A DNA stretch of 15,507 bases from Acidobacteriota bacterium (GTDB lineage Bacteria > Acidobacteriota > Blastocatellia > Pyrinomonadales > Pyrinomonadaceae). The first letter of the stretch is position 1; every line of letters begins with the position of its first letter. The position numbers and the translations under genes are program-made. The notes below the pieces were generated by a model. It did no database searches. It saw only the letters and a program-made list of their open reading frames with translations, and had not been told where the DNA came from. Below are positions 1 through 7,205 of this stretch, piece after piece. The stretch spans positions 1 to 15,507 of the forward strand of contig JAEWBM010000180.1 of the NCBI GenBank assembly GCA_023391155.1, given 5' to 3'.

Positions 1-1
1 C

Positions 2-571
2 GTGATCGCAACGCTTCTCTCGTTCGTTCTTCCAGGCCTCGGTGCCGCCTATAACGGCCAGACAGTAAAAGCGCTGGTATATTTCGCGATTTTCATTGGC
101 CTGTTCCAGATGGCAGTGCTGACAGGCGGTATGCCGCTTTTCGTACTCGCATTTATCGGGATGTGGTTCTTCTCTGCTCTTGATGCGTGGCGGACCGCAC
201 AGATGATCCGTTCGGGCCTGACGCCCGACATCGCCGAGGATATTTTCGTCAAGCGGTTCAAGGGCAATCCAAAGCTTTGGGGCGTGCTCCTTACCGTGCT
301 CGGTGGGGCTTTCGTCCTGCAGAGCGTTTTCGACCTTCGCGGGATGATGCGTGCACTTGTTCCTGCACTGCTGATCGGACTGGGCATCTATATCCTCCGC
401 GGTTACATCTTTAAACCGAATGACGGCGATGCGGACAAGTGGAGCGATTTTGACAGCCCACGGCCCGCACCGCTTTTTGTCGCAAGCCGCGAAGATCGGA
501 ACACCTATCCGGGTGCTTACGACGCCGGCCGCGATACACGCGATCACGATCGCGGTGCCTGGCGGCGTTAA
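2..571 (+). CDS. Polytopic membrane protein, 5' end probably cut by the window
   Basis: Function is not known. The visible part (about 189 residues) has roughly four hydrophobic segments, near residues 3-18, 23-60 (probably two passes), 92-110 and 115-133, then a hydrophilic, charged tail rich in Asp, Arg and Pro. The opening residues, with LPGLGAAYNGQTVKALVYF, resemble the membrane part of acidobacterial proteins that carry an N-terminal zinc-finger (B-box-like) region before a TM2-like membrane domain. That comparison is from memory. The GTG at position 2 has no visible ribosome site and the first residues are already inside a membrane segment, so the real start most likely lies upstream of the window. 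The stop is TAA at 569-571. Confidence 0.6.
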   Translation: MIATLLSFVLPGLGAAYNGQTVKALVYFAIFIGLFQMAVLTGGMPLFVLAFIGMWFFSALDAWRTAQMIRSGLTPDIAEDIFVKRFKGNPKLWGVLLTVLGGAFVLQSVFDLRGMMRALVPALLIGLGIYILRGYIFKPNDGDADKWSDFDSPRPAPLFVASREDRNTYPGAYDAGRDTRDHDRGAWRR

Positions 572-607
572 GCCGCGGGCGGTTTTGGTCTAGATTAGGT
601 TTTAAGT

Positions 608-622
608 ACTGCCCGAGGCAGT
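608..622 (+). other. Short hairpin between two membrane-protein genes
   Basis: ACTGCC (608-613) and GGCAGT (617-622) form a 6-bp stem around a CGA triloop, extendable by G-U pairs. No T tract follows, so it is either a weak terminator of the first gene or a leader structure of the next one. Confidence 0.3.
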
Positions 623-652
623 GTTAAAGTAGGTTTCAGCAGGAGAATTATT

Positions 653-865
653 ATGCCGCTTTGGGTAAAGGCCGCAGGCAAATGGGGAAGCATTTTGGTG
701 ATCATTACCTTGGTCATCACGCTTCTCAAGCAGTTAATCGCATTCATCGGTTTCATCACCGGTGCCATCAAACTGCTCGTCATTCTCGCTTTCGTCGCAT
801 TGATCGTCGGGGTCGGTTTCCTGATCCTGAAGGGCATCAACGACAGCAGGCGCACAAAAGACTAG
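653..865 (+). CDS. Small two-segment membrane protein, unknown function
   Basis: A 70-residue protein made almost wholly of two hydrophobic segments (about residues 12-35 and 40-64) joined by a short turn, with a basic C-terminus (SRRTKD). The ATG at 653 is preceded at ideal distance by AGGAG (641-645), so this short ORF is very probably translated. No catalytic or binding motif is visible and I do not recognise a family. It lies 81 bp after the preceding membrane-protein gene and may be cotranscribed with it. A long inverted repeat ends the unit at 894-937. Confidence 0.7.
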   Translation: MPLWVKAAGKWGSILVIITLVITLLKQLIAFIGFITGAIKLLVILAFVALIVGVGFLILKGINDSRRTKD

Positions 866-893
866 AAATTTTTACCGAAAGGTGCTATATTTG

Positions 894-937
894 GAAGATC
901 GGTTAGTCGGCATTCCCCGCTTGCCAAGCCGATCTTC
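894..937 (+). terminator. Long inverted repeat after the small membrane gene
   Basis: GAAGATCGG (894-902) pairs with CCGATCTTC (929-937). Two more pairs (903-904 with 927-928) extend the stem to 11 bp, and an inner GGCA/TGCC stem (909-912, 922-925) follows a small internal loop. It is well placed to end transcription of the small membrane gene but lacks a T tract. Its right arm also contains the likely -35 box of the downstream M23 gene. Confidence 0.5.
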
Positions 938-949
938 ACTGTTTATCAT
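921..949 (+). promoter_or_regulatory. Promoter for the M23 peptidase gene
   Basis: TTGCCA (921-926), a 17-base spacer and TATCAT (944-949) match a sigma-70 promoter at 5 of 6 bases in each box. A start near 955 would give a leader of about 180 nt before the ATG at 1134. Confidence 0.5.
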
Positions 950-955
950 TAGCCA

Positions 956-1133
956 CTTAGGCATTCAATTTATTATTCAAGCAGGTTTTCACCATCAAGG
1001 CCGGTTGCCTACTCCGGCGGGATAGAAACAAAATTAGGTTTCGCGTTAGTCGCTCGCGGCTATTCTTACGTGATTCCGTGTGTCGGGACGCTGGATTCCC
1101 GATACGAGATCAACGAAGGAGCTTAAAAGCATA
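956..1133 (+). promoter_or_regulatory. Possibly structured 5' leader of the M23 gene
   Basis: This gene-free stretch holds three local hairpins: GCCGG/CCGGC (1000-1004, 1014-1018); TAGTCG/CGGCTA (1047-1052, 1057-1062) closing a CTCG tetraloop with one G-U pair; and an 8-bp stem (1081-1088 with 1097-1104) just before the ribosome site GAAGGAG (1115-1121). I could not match it to a known riboswitch consensus. It may be a regulatory leader or chance structure. Confidence 0.3.
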
Positions 1134-1937
1134 ATGCAGAAAAACGCAGGGTTCTTTGCTTTTCTTTTAACAAAAAAATCATCATCACGAATTTATATAC
1201 GCCGTGTTCAGGTTTCCAGGAAACTTGTCCAAAACGGTTTGCTTAGTTTCGCTATTTTATTAGGTTTATCAGCTCTCGGTGCCGGTGTTGCCGGTGTGGC
1301 AAGTTTCGGAACTCCGAATATCGACATCGCATCAGCCGCTCCCGAAGCACATACTCAACGGTCCAGGACAACATCAGCTCTCTCGATCGACTATTCACGC
1401 CCCGCTGAATCGAGCCGCATGGCCCTCAACAGCGGTGGTCCCGTGCTGTCCGAAAATTCTTTAGATGACGCCGAGCTCGAAGCTCAGCTTCGCGTGATCG
1501 AAACCACCAGCGACCCGGCTTCGCTTCCGACCATCTGGGCCCACATGGGCAAGATCAACAACGAGTACGGCTTTCGCCGCAACCCGTTCGGCGGACGCAC
1601 ATATGAGTTTCACGCCGGAATGGACATCGACGGCGAACGCGGCGACGAGATCATCGCTCCGGGCGGCGGCAAGGTTATCAAGGCCGGCTGGCAAGGCGGT
1701 TACGGCAACATGATCGAGATCGACCATGGCAATGGCCTCATCACCCGCTACGGCCACATGTCCAAACTCCAGGTTTCAGAGGGCGACACCGTGGTTCGCG
1801 GAATGGTGATCGGCTACGTCGGCTCCACCGGCCGTTCGACCGGCCCCCACCTCCATTACGAATTGCTTCTCGGCGACCGGGCAATCAACCCCCGCCGCAT
1901 GCTGCCCCCCGAACCGACAGAGATCGGCCGCGGCTAA
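1134..1937 (+). CDS. Membrane-anchored M23 (LytM/lysostaphin-type) peptidase
   Basis: A 267-residue protein predicted to cleave peptidoglycan cross-bridge or stem peptides in the periplasm, or to act as a LytM-type regulator. After a basic N-terminus comes one membrane segment (about 36-58), a linker, and a C-terminal M23 domain (about 143-255). The zinc ligands are visible: His160 and Asp164 in the H-x3-D motif and His241 in HLH (239-241). The catalytic His208 lies in RYGHMS. The set is complete, so the domain should be active rather than degenerate. I chose ATG 1134 because GAAGGAG (1115-1121) precedes it; the reading frame is open back to a GTG at 1080, but that has no ribosome site. A dedicated promoter, long leader and terminator suggest a single-gene unit. 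Confidence 0.9.
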   Translation: MQKNAGFFAFLLTKKSSSRIYIRRVQVSRKLVQNGLLSFAILLGLSALGAGVAGVASFGTPNIDIASAAPEAHTQRSRTTSALSIDYSRPAESSRMALNSGGPVLSENSLDDAELEAQLRVIETTSDPASLPTIWAHMGKINNEYGFRRNPFGGRTYEFHAGMDIDGERGDEIIAPGGGKVIKAGWQGGYGNMIEIDHGNGLITRYGHMSKLQVSEGDTVVRGMVIGYVGSTGRSTGPHLHYELLLGDRAINPRRMLPPEPTEIGRG

Positions 1938-1960
1938 TAATTCATACATCGGAACAACGA

Positions 1961-1986
1961 AGCGAGCCTTTCCGGCTCGCTTTTTT
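1961..1986 (+). terminator. Rho-independent terminator of the M23 gene
   Basis: An 8-bp GC-rich stem, AGCGAGCC (1961-1968) with GGCTCGCT (1974-1981), has a 5-base loop and runs into six T residues (1981-1986). Confidence 0.9.
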
Positions 1987-2042
1987 CGTAAGTCCTTGTA
2001 GGTCTCCACAAGGTCACTTGGTCACCGGTGCCGACCCCTAAT

Positions 2043-3209
2043 TTACCCTTCGAATGTGAAGATATCGAGAGTGTTCTGTTTCGAGTTCGGCATCATAAAC
2101 TGCTTCCAATCTGAACTGAGCGACGTTCGTCCAGGGTCGGCAATAGGCGTTTCGGCTACTTTGGCTCCTTTTTTCGTCTCCCAGATAAAAATGTGCGTTG
2201 AGGTCTGGCTCATCAATCTTTCGCCGGTGGGGTGGAAAGATAGCCGTCGCACCGCTTTTCGAGTATTCAACGTCAAGAGATGCCTTCCCGTTACAGTATC
2301 CCAGAGTTTAACCTCTTGATTCCGGCTGCCAGTCGCGAGTACTGTCCGATCAGGACTCAACGCCAAAGCAGTAATCGCAAGCTTATGTTTTTGGAATGTG
2401 TGAATTAGCTCACCGGTTTCAATATTCCAGGACTTGGCCGTGCCGGTGCTTGAGCCAGTTATCACTATGCGGCCATCCGCCGAAAAGAGAAGCGTTCTTA
2501 CCGTTCCGCTGTCGGTTAGGAGGAGCCTCCGATCAACATTCTTGTCGATCAGCCGATGAAGCAATTTACCGGTAGCCGCGTCCCAAAGAAACACCATTCC
2601 ACCGAAAGCGACTGCCACAACCTTTCCATCATGGCTATACTCTATCGCGTAAATCGAACGGTTACAGTTACATTCGCTAATATTGGAGGTGAGTGTTGCT
2701 ATCTTCTGCCCTCTCGTGACGTTCCACAGCTCTGCTCGCTCGCCCTGTTCCCGAAAACTGAACGCTGCTTTGGTCCCGTCCGGGCTCAACTTATGAAAAT
2801 AGATTTCCTCTTGATCTGTCTTCGGCGACGACGACAAGGGTTCGAACCGAGCGGCCCTTGCCCCCTCAGTGAGATCCCAAATCTCAACGAGGGGTCCTGG
2901 GCAACTTACCATTAAATTCTTTCCCGCATAATCGAGAGCACCGCCGCGATATGCAGCCCCATCACAGGGTTCAAAACGCCTACGATCTTGCCCAATTCGA
3001 AACCACCATAATCCTTCCTCGTCGCGCGAAGACACAAAGAGGTTCCCACTATCCGTGAACCTGGCCTGATGCAACCGCTCGCCCAGTATCTGGATTGATT
3101 CTACAATCCGCAACCGTGTTTGCAGGTCGCCAGGTTGACCTGACACTGAGGTAACGGAACTGAGACCAAGGACAGGTACAAGGATGATACTTGTTATCAA
3201 TAACCGCAT
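2043..3209 (-). CDS. Secreted WD40-repeat protein
   Basis: A 388-residue protein with an N-terminal signal sequence (MRLLITSIILVPVLGLSSV, cleavage probably near SVSGQ) followed by WD40-type beta-propeller blades. Recognisable blades include stretches ending in AELWNVTRG, VFLWDAATG, AKSWNIETG, VKLWDTVTG and IFIWETKKG, each preceded by LSPDGT- or FSADGR-like strands. At least five blades are clear and two more degenerate ones lie nearer the N-terminus, which fits a seven-bladed propeller. No enzymatic domain is attached, so it is probably a binding scaffold in the periplasm or cell envelope; the partner is unknown. I prefer the ATG at 3209, with AAGGAG upstream, because it begins the signal peptide directly; a TTG at 3230 would add seven polar residues. 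It is convergent with the M23 gene. Confidence 0.85.
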   Translation of the reverse strand: MRLLITSIILVPVLGLSSVTSVSGQPGDLQTRLRIVESIQILGERLHQARFTDSGNLFVSSRDEEGLWWFRIGQDRRRFEPCDGAAYRGGALDYAGKNLMVSCPGPLVEIWDLTEGARAARFEPLSSSPKTDQEEIYFHKLSPDGTKAAFSFREQGERAELWNVTRGQKIATLTSNISECNCNRSIYAIEYSHDGKVVAVAFGGMVFLWDAATGKLLHRLIDKNVDRRLLLTDSGTVRTLLFSADGRIVITGSSTGTAKSWNIETGELIHTFQKHKLAITALALSPDRTVLATGSRNQEVKLWDTVTGRHLLTLNTRKAVRRLSFHPTGERLMSQTSTHIFIWETKKGAKVAETPIADPGRTSLSSDWKQFMMPNSKQNTLDIFTFEG

Positions 3210-3365
3210 TGCTTCACCGTACTCCTTCAATATCTATTGATTATAACCTGCCATGTGGCAGTGCCTGAACAAATGCAGACGGACTCCTTGATCGCAGTTT
3301 CGGTGCTCCTTTCCGGATATGCGCCCATGGCACCTTCGGGCATTTTTCGATGTCTTGGGTTAAAC

Positions 3366-3371
3366 TATAAT
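3366..3371 (+). promoter_or_regulatory. Putative -10 box for the S46 peptidase gene
   Basis: A perfect TATAAT lies 38 bases before the ATG at 3410. The -35 region (around 3343-3348) is a T run, a poor match, so only the -10 is supported. Confidence 0.4.
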
Positions 3372-3409
3372 TCCTGTACCCGATCAAATTTATTAAGGAA
3401 ACTTTCGTA

Positions 3410-5560
3410 ATGAACAAGAAGATAAACGCCTTTCTTTCTCTCGCGCTCACCCTTGCGATCACGCTTTCGAGCGTCTCCGTCGGCCTGGCCCGCGACGAGG
3501 GCATGTATATGCCCGACCGCATTGCCTCGCTCGATCTTCGCAAAAAGGGCCTGCGCATTAAACCCGAAGAGATCTATAACCCCAACGGCGGTGGATTGAC
3601 CGAGGCCGTCGTCCGGCTGAGCATCGGCTGCACCGCCGAGTTCGTTTCGCCCGAGGGGCTGATCCTGACAAACCATCACTGTGCGTTCGATGCACTCGTC
3701 TCCGCTTCGACGCCCGAGAGGGACCTCGTCGAACATGGCTTTAAGGCCGACAACCGCGGGGGCGAGTTCCCCGCCAAGGGCTATTCGGTTTTTATTACCG
3801 AGCGTGTACTTGATGTAACGTCCGACATTCGCCGCGGCACCGAATCGCTTGAGGGCGAGGCTCTCGCGAAGGCGATCGCAGCCAATATCGAAACTCGGGA
3901 AAAGGCCGAGCAGGCCAAGGCTCCGGAGGGCACTCAGATCCAGATCCGGACGATGAACAACGGATATTTCCACTACCTGTTCCAGACGCGGCAGATCAAG
4001 GACATCCGCGTCGTCTATGCCCCGCCGCGTAACATCGGCGTCTTCGGCGGTGACCCCGACAACTTTGAATGGACGCGTCACACGGGCGATTTCACCTTCC
4101 TGCGGGCCTATGTCGGCCCCGACGGCAAAGCAGCGGATTATTCGCCGAACAACGTCCCGTACAAGCCGAGCCGCTTTCTGACCATGAACATCGGCGGTCT
4201 CAAGGATGGTGAGTTCGTCTTCGTCCTCGGCTATCCCGGCGGAACGGTACGCTATCGCGAATCGCAATCGGTCGAGTACGCACGCGATATAAATTTCCCG
4301 TTTTTATGGAAATGGCTGGCCGCACGTGCCGATGCACTCCGCCTGGTCGGCGAGACCGATGAGAAAAAACGCATCGAGTACCAGTCCGATGTTGCCAGCT
4401 TCGACAACGCCCGAAAGGTTTACGAGGGCGGCGAGTGGCGGCTCCGGCGAAATGACGTCGTTGAACAGCGTGCGGCCGAAGAGCAGCGTTTCGCGGCTTG
4501 GGTAAACGCTGACCCGGCGCGACGAGCGAAATACGGCACCGTACTTCAGGAGCTTCAAAGCGTTTCTCAGGAATCGAACCAGTTCGCACAACGCGACGTG
4601 ATCGTCCGCCGTATCCCCGATGCGACGACGCCCGTCTTCCGCGAGATCTTTCGTGCGGCCAACCAGACTCAAATGATGCCGGATGAAAAGCGTGCTGAAA
4701 ACCTCGAGGGCATTCGTTCGCGTCTCGCCAACCGCGAGCCGGTCTACGAGCGCGAGATGCTCAAGTTCTTCTTCCGTGCGATCGCCGAATTGCCCGAGGG
4801 GCAAAAGATAAAGTGGTTCGAGGACCGCTGGGGTTCGCTCAACGCCGCCCAACGCCGGGCGGCCGAGGCAGAGTTTGCCGAAGGCATCGCAATGGGCGAC
4901 CATTGGACACCCGAAGCCATCGGGGCACTCTACGGGCCTCGTACCATGGATTACCGGCCCGAGCGCGATGACCCCATAGCGATGGCGAAAGCCCTTGGCG
5001 AGGCACGAGCCGCCGCCGAACAGCGTGCCGCTGTCTTCGGTAGCAAGATCGACCGGCTCCGCCTGCTGTATCAGCAGGGCCTGTCCGAGTTCCGCGACAC
5101 GCGGCCCTACCCGGACGCGAATTCGACTCTCCGCTTTACCTATGGCTACGTCAAGGGCTACAGCCCGCGTGAGGCCGAGTTCCGCACGCCCTTCACGACC
5201 ATCAAGGGAATGCTCGAAAAAGACACCGGCATTAATCCGTTCGATATGCCCGAAAAGCTCAAGCAGCTCCAGGCCGCGAGGGATTTCGGCCGCTTCGGTT
5301 CGGGCGACAGCGTCGTCGTGAACTTCATCTCGACGAACGATATCATCGGCGGAAACTCCGGCAGCCCGGTGCTCAACGGCCGCGGCGAACAGGTCGGCCT
5401 CGTCTTTGACGGTAATTACGAGGGGCTTGGCAACGATTACTACTACGACCCGAATATGAACCGCACTATCTCGGTCGATATTCGTTTCGTGCTGTTCGTT
5501 ACCGAAAAGGTCGGCGGTGCCGGCTGGATACTCGATGAAATGAAAATAGTCGGCAAGTAG
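3410..5560 (+). CDS. S46 family dipeptidyl-peptidase, DPP7-like
   Basis: A 716-residue exported serine peptidase that removes dipeptides from the N-termini of peptides in the periplasm, feeding amino-acid use. A signal peptide (residues 1-27, ending VGLA) precedes a chymotrypsin-fold domain split by a helical insert. The catalytic triad is visible: His90 in LTNHHC, Asp227 in RHTGDF and Ser650 in GNSGSP; Cys74 and Cys91 can form the usual disulfide next to the histidine. Gly668 (in VFDGN) lies 18 residues after the serine, at the position that is Arg in acidic-specific DPP11 and Gly in DPP7, so I infer preference for hydrophobic or broad P1 residues. The length matches the family (about 700-720). 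It is a single gene, convergent with the downstream cytochrome. Confidence 0.95.
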   Translation: MNKKINAFLSLALTLAITLSSVSVGLARDEGMYMPDRIASLDLRKKGLRIKPEEIYNPNGGGLTEAVVRLSIGCTAEFVSPEGLILTNHHCAFDALVSASTPERDLVEHGFKADNRGGEFPAKGYSVFITERVLDVTSDIRRGTESLEGEALAKAIAANIETREKAEQAKAPEGTQIQIRTMNNGYFHYLFQTRQIKDIRVVYAPPRNIGVFGGDPDNFEWTRHTGDFTFLRAYVGPDGKAADYSPNNVPYKPSRFLTMNIGGLKDGEFVFVLGYPGGTVRYRESQSVEYARDINFPFLWKWLAARADALRLVGETDEKKRIEYQSDVASFDNARKVYEGGEWRLRRNDVVEQRAAEEQRFAAWVNADPARRAKYGTVLQELQSVSQESNQFAQRDVIVRRIPDATTPVFREIFRAANQTQMMPDEKRAENLEGIRSRLANREPVYEREMLKFFFRAIAELPEGQKIKWFEDRWGSLNAAQRRAAEAEFAEGIAMGDHWTPEAIGALYGPRTMDYRPERDDPIAMAKALGEARAAAEQRAAVFGSKIDRLRLLYQQGLSEFRDTRPYPDANSTLRFTYGYVKGYSPREAEFRTPFTTIKGMLEKDTGINPFDMPEKLKQLQAARDFGRFGSGDSVVVNFISTNDIIGGNSGSPVLNGRGEQVGLVFDGNYEGLGNDYYYDPNMNRTISVDIRFVLFVTEKVGGAGWILDEMKIVGK

Positions 5561-5575
5561 ATACCTGCCGACTAT
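5546..5575. terminator. Hairpin spanning the S46 stop, likely bidirectional terminator
   Basis: ATAGTCGGCA (5546-5555) and TGCCGACTAT (5566-5575) are perfect 10-base arms around a 10-base loop that contains the TAG stop (5558-5560). Read on the minus strand the stem is followed by a TTTT stretch, which suits termination of the cytochrome gene ending at 5603. Confidence 0.55.
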
Positions 5576-5602
5576 CGATTCGATCCGGGCTCTGAAGCTC
5601 CG

Positions 5603-6187
5603 TCACTGACGCTTGTGGCACACCGTGCACTGCGTCGCCGTCGGGGCCTTCAGGTCCGGATTTTCTTTGTTGGCCTCGACATGGCATCCCGCACAATTGC
5701 GGTGGAATGCCTGTTGATTGTTCAGCTTGATCATCGCCGTGCTCGATTGATGCTTGATCTCCGGTATCTCCGGCAAAAGCTTTGGCGTTTGCCCGGCTTG
5801 TGCGTGGCAGCTTCGGCAAGCAGCGACTCCCGCCTTCAGGGCGTCCTGCTTATAAAGCTCCAACGTCAGCGTCGTCGTCCGGTCCGCGGGCCAAGCGGTC
5901 TTGAGCGGCGGATGCTTGGCCGCCTCTTCAGCCGGCTGAGCGACGTGGTGGCACTCGATGCAGGCGATCGGCCCGCCGGCGATGCTGTATTTCCCGCTGT
6001 TATGGCTTTCGTGGTCAAAACGTACCGAGCCGAGCTTTGCATCCTGCGCGAGCATTATGACGCCCGGCATCTCTTTTGCCGGCTCTGTCTGTGCAAAACC
6101 GGTGATCTCGCTCTTCGTTACAACAAAAAATGCCGTGACGGCGGCCATCGCCACTCCGATCACGGCCAACTTGAATTTGATCTGCAT
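5603..6187 (-). CDS. Tetrahaem c-type cytochrome (c3/c7-like)
   Basis: A 194-residue periplasmic or membrane-tethered electron carrier. An N-terminal hydrophobic segment (about 6-24) is a signal peptide or anchor. Four CxxCH haem-attachment motifs are visible: CIECH (76-80), CRSCH (124-128), CAGCH (165-169) and CTVCH (187-191). Other histidines (59, 62, 91, 146, 162) can serve as second axial ligands, as in the cytochrome c3/c7 families, where FDHxxH precedes the first motif just as it does here. Start: ATG 6187 has a strong GGGGAGGGG ribosome site directly upstream; the frame is open to 6223 but that start lacks one. It lies 69 bp downstream of mtgA with its own -10 box. The redox partner cannot be told from the neighbours. 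Confidence 0.9.
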   Translation of the reverse strand: MQIKFKLAVIGVAMAAVTAFFVVTKSEITGFAQTEPAKEMPGVIMLAQDAKLGSVRFDHESHNSGKYSIAGGPIACIECHHVAQPAEEAAKHPPLKTAWPADRTTTLTLELYKQDALKAGVAACRSCHAQAGQTPKLLPEIPEIKHQSSTAMIKLNNQQAFHRNCAGCHVEANKENPDLKAPTATQCTVCHKRQ

Positions 6188-6221
6188 AATCCCCTCCCCC
6201 AACAGTTCCTTGTGGTCAAGC

Positions 6222-6227
6222 ATTATA
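6222..6227 (-). promoter_or_regulatory. Putative -10 box for the cytochrome gene
   Basis: Minus-strand TATAAT (6227 to 6222), about 35 bases before the ATG at 6187. No convincing -35 box is seen at the right distance. Confidence 0.35.
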
Positions 6228-6256
6228 CACTACCCGTGCAAGCCCCCGTGTGACGG

Positions 6257-7066
6257 TTAATACTGAAGCTTCATCGAATTCATGTATTTCAGAAGCACAC
6301 GCTGCCGCCGAACCACACGCTTGCGGTTCTTTTGCGGGTTAAATACATTCAATGGGCTGGGGATCATCGCCGCCATAAATGCTGCCTCTTCACGGCTTAG
6401 GTTTGAGGCGCTCTTCTTGAAATGATGCCGTGCGGCGGCCTCCGCACCGTAAACTCCGTCGCCCCATTCAATGACATTCAGATAAAGTTCGAGGATCCGC
6501 TTTTTAGAAAGTTCTCTCTCAAGAAAATACGTGTATGCCGCCTCGCGGCCCTTGCGAAAAAAACTCCGCTCTTCTGACAGGTAGAGGTTCTTTGCAAGCT
6601 GCTGCGTAACGGTCGAGGCACCGCGTTTAAAGCTCGGCATCGGCGGTATCCAGCTATTCGGGTCGTAATCGCCCTCTGCCTTTGCCTCTTTCTCGCCCTC
6701 CTGCACAGCCTCGTTCCAGGCCTTTTCGATGGATTCCCAGTCAAACCCATTGTGCTCAAAAAAGCGGGAGTCTTCGCCGGCCAAGACAGCTCTCTGCAAA
6801 TGCGGCGAGATCTGCTCGATCGGCGTCCAGATCATATATTTCTTGGGTTCCTGGCCCGCCGCCCGTGCCTGCGAGATCCGGTGCTCGATCAGTGACGATG
6901 TCACGGGGTCCTCAGTCTTTAGTGCCGAGATACGCGGAAAGGTGATCACCTCATACGCCAGCCATGTGCCGATCGCGCCGAGGAAGATAAGAAATAAAAC
7001 CTTTGTCCAATACCACATAATTGACGGGTGTGCGGGGCGGCGCCGGGCCCACCTCAAAACTACCAT
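6257..7066 (-). CDS. mtgA: Monofunctional biosynthetic peptidoglycan transglycosylase (GT51)
   Basis: A 269-residue inner-membrane enzyme that polymerises lipid II into glycan strands. A membrane anchor (about 20-41) is followed by a GT51 domain with its conserved motifs: GEDSRFFEHNGFD (97-109, catalytic Glu98), RGASTVTQQLAKNL (148-161), RKGREA (171-176, second Glu175) and KKRILELYLNVIEWG (188-202). No transpeptidase domain follows, which makes it MtgA-type rather than a class A PBP. Between the first and second motifs there are about 30 residues, rich in Glu and Lys then Pro, against about 10 in E. coli MtgA. The start is uncertain: ATG 7066 or ATG 7018, neither with a good ribosome site; both keep the anchor. 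Divergent from glgC. Confidence 0.9.
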   Translation of the reverse strand: MVVLRWARRRPAHPSIMWYWTKVLFLIFLGAIGTWLAYEVITFPRISALKTEDPVTSSLIEHRISQARAAGQEPKKYMIWTPIEQISPHLQRAVLAGEDSRFFEHNGFDWESIEKAWNEAVQEGEKEAKAEGDYDPNSWIPPMPSFKRGASTVTQQLAKNLYLSEERSFFRKGREAAYTYFLERELSKKRILELYLNVIEWGDGVYGAEAAARHHFKKSASNLSREEAAFMAAMIPSPLNVFNPQKNRKRVVRRQRVLLKYMNSMKLQY

Positions 7067-7140
7067 AATCGGCCGGTTATTTAGAATACGCCCCGAGCCG
7101 CCTGGTTGTTCGCATCGCCCACCCCCGTTTCGTCAAGCGC

Positions 7141-7169
7141 TTGTAACAATAGCCTGTTACCGTTATTCT
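7141..7169 (+). promoter_or_regulatory. Promoter for glgC
   Basis: TTGTAA (7141-7146), a 17-base spacer and TATTCT (7164-7169) resemble a sigma-70 promoter, about 36 bases before the ATG. Confidence 0.5.
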
Positions 7170-7205
7170 TGTTCAACTGACACTGGGCTGATTCAGGGGT
7201 GATTT

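Noticed and set aside
956..1133. c-di-AMP (ydaO) or c-di-GMP (GEMM) riboswitch
   Set aside because: The region precedes a cell-wall hydrolase, but the conserved blocks of these classes are not visible; only generic hairpins are.
3365..4267. 300-residue minus-strand reading frame
   Set aside because: It lies antisense to the S46 peptidase, has no ribosome site or recognisable domain, and follows from the strong codon bias of the real gene.
4304..4903. 199-residue minus-strand reading frame
   Set aside because: Antisense to the S46 gene, same reason; the S46 frame is continuous and carries the full catalytic triad.
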